Shown here: piece after piece, positions 52,436 through 56,592 of the stretch
Numbering within the stretch: the stretch's first letter is position 1
How the letters are laid out: every line of letters begins with the position of its first letter
From: Bifidobacterium breve
GTDB lineage: Bacteria; Actinomycetota; Actinomycetes; Nanopelagicales; Nanopelagicaceae
Direction of reading: 5' to 3'
Length of the DNA stretch: 56,592 nt
Assembly: GCA_945898065.1 (NCBI GenBank)
Contig: CAMDHH010000005.1
Span: forward strand, 1 to 56,592
Made by a program: the position numbers and the translations under genes
The notes under the pieces: model-generated
What the model was told of the DNA's origin: nothing
The model's database searches: none
What the model saw: only the letters and a program-made list of their open reading frames with translations

Positions 52436-53349
52436 TGTCAGAAAGATGGGCTTACATCTCAAACTATTCAATTTATTCAGCGATGGCTGTCTTTACACTT
52501 TCATTCTTTGCACATGCTTATGAAACTGCGTGGGCAGTTCGCGCGCCACAGTCAGCAGACTCAACAGATGGAAATCTCATAACAAAGACTCTGGACTACA
52601 CACGTACAGAGAAAGCTTCTCGTATTGCAACAGCGATGATGATTCTTGGATTTATCTTACTTTTTGCCGGAGTTATTTCCCGAGGAGTATCTGCGCAGCG
52701 CGTCCCATGGGGAAATATGTATGAATTTTCAATAACAGGTGCATTGGCATTTACCGGCGCATACTTAGCTGCACTTCGTAAATATGACCTGCGTTGGCTT
52801 GGATTATTAGTCTCTATCGCGGTTTTGCTTACACTCGGTACCGCTATTGCAGTTCTATATCGTCCAAGTGCACCTCTTGTACCGGCACTAAAATCTACGT
52901 GGCTAGTTATTCATGTCTCAACCGCAATTATTTCTGGTGGTGTTTTTCTTCTTGCCAACGTTATTGCAGGCGCATATTTATATTTGGATTCAATGGAGCG
53001 CAAGGGTCCTCGCACCGTATGGGCGCAACGACTCCCATCTCTTGAAGTTTTAGATCAACTCTCATATCGACTCGTTGCTTTTGTTTTTCCACTCTGGACA
53101 TTTTCAGTAATTGCCGGTGCAATTTGGGCCGAAAGCGCGTGGGGTCGTTATTGGGGCTGGGATCCAAAAGAGACGTGGGCATTTATTACATGGGTTGCAT
53201 ATGCAGCATATCTTCATGCGCGCGTAACGATTGGCTGGCGCGGACGCAGAGCTGCTTGGTTATGTCTATTTGCAGGTTCTACATTCTTATTTAATTACAT
53301 TTATGTAAATATGTATGGAGCAGGAAAACATACCTACTCAGGTTTATAA
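52435..53349 (+). CDS. ccsB: Cytochrome c biogenesis protein CcsB (CcsA family)
   Basis: 304 residues with about eight membrane segments. The tryptophan-rich heme motif WGRYWGWDPKETWAFITW lies near the C-terminus. His residues in FFAHAYETA, WLVIHVSTA and YAAYLHARV can act as heme ligands. Heme export and ligation partner of ResB. It completes the system II operon (phosphatase-TlpA-CcdA-ResB-CcsB). Stop and the convergent PLDc_N gene stop are one base apart. Confidence 0.94.
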   Translation: MSERWAYISNYSIYSAMAVFTLSFFAHAYETAWAVRAPQSADSTDGNLITKTLDYTRTEKASRIATAMMILGFILLFAGVISRGVSAQRVPWGNMYEFSITGALAFTGAYLAALRKYDLRWLGLLVSIAVLLTLGTAIAVLYRPSAPLVPALKSTWLVIHVSTAIISGGVFLLANVIAGAYLYLDSMERKGPRTVWAQRLPSLEVLDQLSYRLVAFVFPLWTFSVIAGAIWAESAWGRYWGWDPKETWAFITWVAYAAYLHARVTIGWRGRRAAWLCLFAGSTFLFNYIYVNMYGAGKHTYSGL

Positions 53350-53350
53350 A

Positions 53351-53605
53351 TTAGATATTGCGTAGGAAATCTGGGTCATCATCTGGTGGCAAGATTCGAC
53401 GCTTTGGACCGCCACCACGACCAGGACGCTTTGGTCGCCCTGCAACCCAATATGCAATTGCTCCAATTGTTTGGACAATAATTATGATTGCAATCCATGC
53501 CCATTTTGGAAGATTTCTAACCTGCGATTCATCGGTGCGTGCGCAGTCAACAAGTGTGTAAATCATGAAACCAACAAGCAATATGGGGAGAAGGAACTTA
53601 ACCAT
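53351..53605 (-). CDS. PLDc_N domain small membrane protein
   Basis: 84 residues with two membrane segments (KFLLPILLVGFMIYTLVDC and PKWAWIAIIIIVQTIGAIAYWVAG), a DE-S-QVRNLPKWAW loop and a basic-to-acidic tail ending DDDPDFL, which is the arrangement of the actinobacterial PLDc_N family. Function unknown; the position between ccsB and menA is conserved in actinobacteria. TAGACT lies six bases before the ATG. Confidence 0.88.
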   Translation of the reverse strand: MVKFLLPILLVGFMIYTLVDCARTDESQVRNLPKWAWIAIIIIVQTIGAIAYWVAGRPKRPGRGGGPKRRILPPDDDPDFLRNI

Positions 53606-53611
53606 GAGAGC

Positions 53612-53617
53612 AGTCTA
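53612..53617 (-). promoter_or_regulatory. -10 box of the leaderless PLDc_N gene
   Basis: TAGACT on the minus strand is exactly six bases before the ATG at 53605; the spacer GCTCTC has no Shine-Dalgarno. Confidence 0.55.
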
Positions 53618-53620
53618 ACC

Positions 53621-54469
53621 TCATCCAAATATTAACGCGACAGAAAAAACAGTGGCAAAGAGCAATTGCAATTTTCCGGTTGCGCCTAGTAACGGAATCA
53701 ACTCTTCCCCATGCGCTCCCTTGAGCACCTTACGGGAAGCGCTAAGACTTATCGGAGCGGCAAGAAGAGTAAGAGCACCCCATGGAAAGGTGGTTGCTAT
53801 CGCTGCGGTATGAGCCGAAATAATGAGAAAAACAAAAAAGTAACGGGCATAACGATCGCCGAGTCGGACCGCAAGAGTGTATTTTCCCACCAGGAAATCT
53901 TTCTCACGATCACGAATATTATTTATAGCAAGAATTGCACACGATAGCGCTCCTATTGGAATCGATGCAAGAGCGCTTTGCAAAGTGACAGACTCAGTTT
54001 GAACATAGAAAGTTCCCATTGTTGCGACTAAACCAAAAAATATAAATACAGAAATTTCTCCAAAGCCACTGTAGCCATATGGATTTTGTCCACCTGTGTA
54101 ACCCCAGGCAGCAAGAATTGCAACACCGCCAACAAGTATGAGCCACCAAGAAGTTTGCGCAGAAAGTATTAGCCCTGCAATTGCTCCAATAAGAAATGAA
54201 ATGTATGCAGCGCGCTTTACTGCACCAGGTGATGCAAGGCCACTAGCGGTAAGTCGAGTTGGCCCTACACGATCTGCATCAGTACCTCGAATTCCATCGG
54301 AATAGTCATTTGCAAAATTCACACCAACTTGAAGGCTCAAACTAACCAGAAGTGCTAATGCTGCTCGCGAAGGTTGAAATTCATCTCCGGCAAGTGCTGT
54401 TGCAACAAGTACAGGAGCAATAGCTGCCGGCAAAGTACGGGGGCGCGCGCCAAGAATCCATTTATTCAT
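53621..54469 (-). CDS. menA: 1,4-dihydroxy-2-naphthoate polyprenyltransferase
   Basis: 282 residues, about eight membrane segments of the UbiA superfamily. GVNFANDYSDGIRGTDADR is the first Asp-rich magnesium motif (NDYSDxxxGTD) and INNIRDREKDFLVGKYTLAVRLG is the second. It attaches the isoprenoid chain to dihydroxynaphthoate to make demethylmenaquinone. Overlaps menE by 8 bases. Confidence 0.95.
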   Translation of the reverse strand: MNKWILGARPRTLPAAIAPVLVATALAGDEFQPSRAALALLVSLSLQVGVNFANDYSDGIRGTDADRVGPTRLTASGLASPGAVKRAAYISFLIGAIAGLILSAQTSWWLILVGGVAILAAWGYTGGQNPYGYSGFGEISVFIFFGLVATMGTFYVQTESVTLQSALASIPIGALSCAILAINNIRDREKDFLVGKYTLAVRLGDRYARYFFVFLIISAHTAAIATTFPWGALTLLAAPISLSASRKVLKGAHGEELIPLLGATGKLQLLFATVFSVALIFG

Positions 54470-55544
54470 TGTGGAGTAATTCTAGGAGTGCTTTACGATC
54501 TATTTTGCCAATCCCAATTCGGGGAATCGAAGTAACTCTATGTATTTTCTTAGGTTTTGCGGCTGCTCCAAGAGTCTTTTCCAAGAATATAAGCAATGTT
54601 GAATTTTCAATCTCACCAACAATTGCCAAATGAAGCGCGTGGCCCCATTCGACATCAGTCACTGCGAATGCAGCCGCTTCAATATCAGGAAAGTGGAGTG
54701 ATAAGAGCTCATCGATAGCACTGAGGGAAACATTTTCTCCACCGCTAATGATGATTTCATCATCTCGCCCAAGGATCTGAAGATAACCATCTGCATATTC
54801 GCCGATATCTTGAGTAGTGAACCATGTACCATCAAAAGATTTCTGCCATTCATCTTCTGCATTCAGATATGCAGAGGCGAGAGATTGACTACTAATTCGC
54901 ACTAATGACTTTGAGTTAATTTCAATCTTTATACCATCGAGTGGTTTACCGTTATAAACACATCCACCACAAGTTTCACTCATCCCATAGGTTGTAACAA
55001 TTGTGATTTTAAGGCGTTCAGCTTGATCTCGCAGGTGTCGAGGTAAATGTGCACCACCAACAAGTACAGCTTTCGCAGACTGTAAATGACGTAACAATCT
55101 TTCATCACCATGGAGTGCGCGATATAACTGAGTTGGGACAATTGCCGTGAAATCCGTGTGTGGATATTCACCATCAAAATTTCTCAAATCAATTGGTTGA
55201 CTTTGTAATTCAAGGCAGCGCACCAAGACATTTACTCCTGCGATATGAGTAAGTGGAAGCAAAAGCGACCAACGTTGGCCAATCTTGGCTCCAAGAAATT
55301 TATGTGATGCCTGCGCCGATGCAATAACTGCCTGCGCAGTGAGAGCAACTTCTTTGGCAACTCCCGTACTTCCAGTAGTGGTGATGACTACTGCAATTGA
55401 ATCTGGTACGGATAAGGATTGGACTGGTCCAAAAGCCAGAGCCGGCCCATTGCCGTGGAGCGCAGAAGTAATTTTTGCCATTATTTCGGCAAGGGGCTCT
55501 TCCGAGCCTACGAGGCTCACTTCTCGTTGTGACTTCATATCCAT
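54462..55544 (-). CDS. menE: O-succinylbenzoate-CoA ligase, short form
   Basis: 360 residues of the ANL (AMP-binding) superfamily. The P-loop VITTTGSTGVAKEVAL, VTTYGMSETCGGCVYNG (adenine and A5 motif) and GRDDEIIISGGENVSL (hinge, with the switch Asp) are present. The catalytic Lys should be the one in IGKIDRKALLELL near the C-terminus. The length is shorter than E. coli MenE but normal for actinobacteria. A 5-bp inverted repeat lies within its first codons (55504-55518). ATG 55538 is an alternative start. Neighbour and coupling partner is menA. Confidence 0.9.
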   Translation of the reverse strand: MDMKSQREVSLVGSEEPLAEIMAKITSALHGNGPALAFGPVQSLSVPDSIAVVITTTGSTGVAKEVALTAQAVIASAQASHKFLGAKIGQRWSLLLPLTHIAGVNVLVRCLELQSQPIDLRNFDGEYPHTDFTAIVPTQLYRALHGDERLLRHLQSAKAVLVGGAHLPRHLRDQAERLKITIVTTYGMSETCGGCVYNGKPLDGIKIEINSKSLVRISSQSLASAYLNAEDEWQKSFDGTWFTTQDIGEYADGYLQILGRDDEIIISGGENVSLSAIDELLSLHFPDIEAAAFAVTDVEWGHALHLAIVGEIENSTLLIFLEKTLGAAAKPKKIHRVTSIPRIGIGKIDRKALLELLHNE

Positions 55545-55585
55545 TGCCGTCGTAGGCTATCGCTAGCAACGAAGATGGAGGAAAT

Positions 55586-56464
55586 GTGAGCAGACCGATC
55601 AAGCGTGATTTTGGCAGTCGCGAGATTCCGCAATGGAAGAGCGCTCCTGGAGCGCAAGCATTTACCGATGTGAAATACGAAATCGGTGACGGAATCGCCA
55701 AGATAACGATCAATCGTCCTTCCGTTCGCAATGCATTTAGGCCACAAACAATTATTGAATTGCAATCTGCATTCTCGCTCGCTCGAGATAATGAAGAAGT
55801 TGGCGTCATTATTTTGACTGGCGAAGGCACAGAAGCATTCTGTTCAGGTGGCGACATAAGCGTTCGCGGTGACGATGGATACCTTGGAGATGATTCACTT
55901 GCTAAAAAAGGAATCGGTCGCCTCAATGTTTTAGATTTACAAGTACAAATTCGCCGCACACCAAAACCAGTTGTTGCAATGGTTGCAGGATGGGCTATTG
56001 GCGGCGGCCATGTATTACATGTTGTCTGCGACCTAACTATTGCAGCCGATAACGCGCTCTTTGGTCAAACAGGTCCAATGGTTGGTTCATTCGATGGTGG
56101 ATACGGCTCTGGATTACTTGCTGCAAGCGTTGGCCAAAAAAAGGCTCGCGAAATTTGGTTTATGACTCGCTCCTATGATGCAAAAGAAGCGCTCGCAATG
56201 GGACTCGTGAACACAGTTGTACCTGTTGCCGATCTTGAAGCAGAGACAGTTTCATGGTGTCGCGAAATGTTACGCAATTCTCCATTGGCGCTGCGTTTAC
56301 TCAAAGCAAGTTTGAATGCTGCAGATGATGGATTAGCTGGCGTTCAACAACTTGCAGGTGATGCAACGCTTCTCTTTTACATGACAGAAGAGGGACAAGA
56401 AGGACGCGATGCATATAAAGAGCGCCGCGAACCAGATTTCAAGAAATTTCCAAAGCGTCCCTAA
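55586..56464 (+). CDS. menB: 1,4-dihydroxy-2-naphthoyl-CoA synthase
   Basis: 292 residues of the crotonase fold. [40 protein letters not shown] and [37 protein letters not shown] show the oxyanion hole and the active-site Asp and Tyr region typical of MenB rather than other crotonases. Makes the naphthoyl ring from succinylbenzoyl-CoA. GTG start with GGAGG five bases upstream. Divergent from menE over a 41-base gap, followed at 3 bases by menC. Confidence 0.96.
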   Translation: MSRPIKRDFGSREIPQWKSAPGAQAFTDVKYEIGDGIAKITINRPSVRNAFRPQTIIELQSAFSLARDNEEVGVIILTGEGTEAFCSGGDISVRGDDGYLGDDSLAKKGIGRLNVLDLQVQIRRTPKPVVAMVAGWAIGGGHVLHVVCDLTIAADNALFGQTGPMVGSFDGGYGSGLLAASVGQKKAREIWFMTRSYDAKEALAMGLVNTVVPVADLEAETVSWCREMLRNSPLALRLLKASLNAADDGLAGVQQLAGDATLLFYMTEEGQEGRDAYKERREPDFKKFPKRP

Positions 56465-56467
56465 TCA

Positions 56468-56592
56468 ATGTTGCAAGAACTCTTCTCCACAATGCGCGTA
56501 GTCGCATTGCCGACAAAGACTAATTTTCGTGGAATACATATCCGCGAAGTTGCACTCTTTAGAGGCGAATATGGCTGGGGAGAATTTTCACC
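56468..56592 (+). CDS. menC: O-succinylbenzoate synthase, N-terminal fragment
   Basis: Only the first 41 codons are inside the window. The visible sequence includes FRGIHIREVALFRGEYGWGEF, which fits the substrate-capping start of actinobacterial MenC (enolase superfamily). It follows menB by three bases. ATG at 56492 is an alternative start in the same frame. The stop is beyond the window. Confidence 0.85.
   Translation, partial: MLQELFSTMRVVALPTKTNFRGIHIREVALFRGEYGWGEFS

Noticed and set aside
55504-55518. GAGCC-TACGA-GGCTC inverted repeat in the menE start region
   Set aside because: Short, inside codons of menE, and likely by chance; mentioned only in the menE entry.
1-56592. Mobile elements, prophage, CRISPR arrays, toxin-antitoxin or defence systems
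   Set aside because: No transposase, integrase, repeat-spacer array or typical toxin/antitoxin or restriction genes are visible on either strand.

Overview
The window looks like a piece of the chromosome of a small-genome, low-GC actinobacterium, most likely a freshwater acI (Nanopelagicales, Planktophila-like) organism. The evidence is gene content and order that are actinobacterial (DUF5302, ribosomal protein bS22, XPB helicase with its helicase-associated partner, PLDc_N protein, ResB/CcsB cytochrome c maturation, MetZ, class III CoaX next to LysS and ClpC), combined with A/T-rich codon use, very short intergenic gaps, stop-start overlaps and many genes that appear to be leaderless. There are no insertion sequences, integrases, CRISPR arrays or phage genes. 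The genus is an inference; no marker rRNA is present.

Layout. 1-5700: the 3' end of a WecA/TagO-type sugar-phosphate transferase, DUF5302, a large exported protein of unknown function, a minus-strand tRNA cluster (Glu-Asp-Phe), a SIMPL-domain exported protein, a family-4 glycosyltransferase, Sua5 and tRNA-Lys. 5700-13000: exported Ig-like repeat protein, EamA transporter, a nickel/cobalt permease with a Fur-type palindrome at its promoter, an exported dimethylformamidase-like protein, a TPR protein and a SpoU methyltransferase. 13000-20550: PBP4-type DacB, an exported YVTN propeller, CtaB, MetZ, an ABC exporter and a NlpC/P60 hydrolase.

20550-37250 is a condensed version of the classical actinobacterial block tilS-hpt-ftsH-folE-folP-folB-folK-panC-nadB-nadC-coaX-lysS-(GNAT)-clpC followed by convergent mutY-radA. 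Compared with Mycobacterium, panD, lsr2 and disA are not at their usual places. This block supplies tRNA-Ile modification, purine salvage, membrane proteolysis, folate, pantothenate/CoA and NAD synthesis, lysyl-tRNA, general proteolysis and base-excision/recombination repair.

37250-48210: a Cys-rich unknown protein, ProC, two exported proteins (one a putative metalloprotease with a fibronectin III domain), bS22, a small unknown protein with a glutaredoxin-like protein, and a three-gene translationally coupled operon: helicase-associated protein with a WYL-like tail, an M20 peptidase, and XPB helicase. 48250-56592: HAD phosphatase, divergent from an operon of histidine phosphatase-TlpA-CcdA-ResB-CcsB (system II cytochrome c maturation), then PLDc_N, MenA and MenE on the minus strand, divergent from MenB and the start of MenC (menaquinone synthesis). 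CtaB, the Ccs system and the Men genes together point to an aerobic respiratory chain with menaquinone, c-type cytochromes and a heme O/A oxidase.

General features. At least ten genes start exactly six bases after a TANNNT-like -10 box and have no Shine-Dalgarno sequence. Nearly all convergent gene pairs abut or overlap, leaving no space for intrinsic terminators. The most promising less-described items are the XPB/M20/WYL-like operon with an inverted repeat at its promoter, the Fur-type box at the nickel permease, the Cys-rich gene beside radA, and the exported proteins with lysine-rich C-terminal tails.
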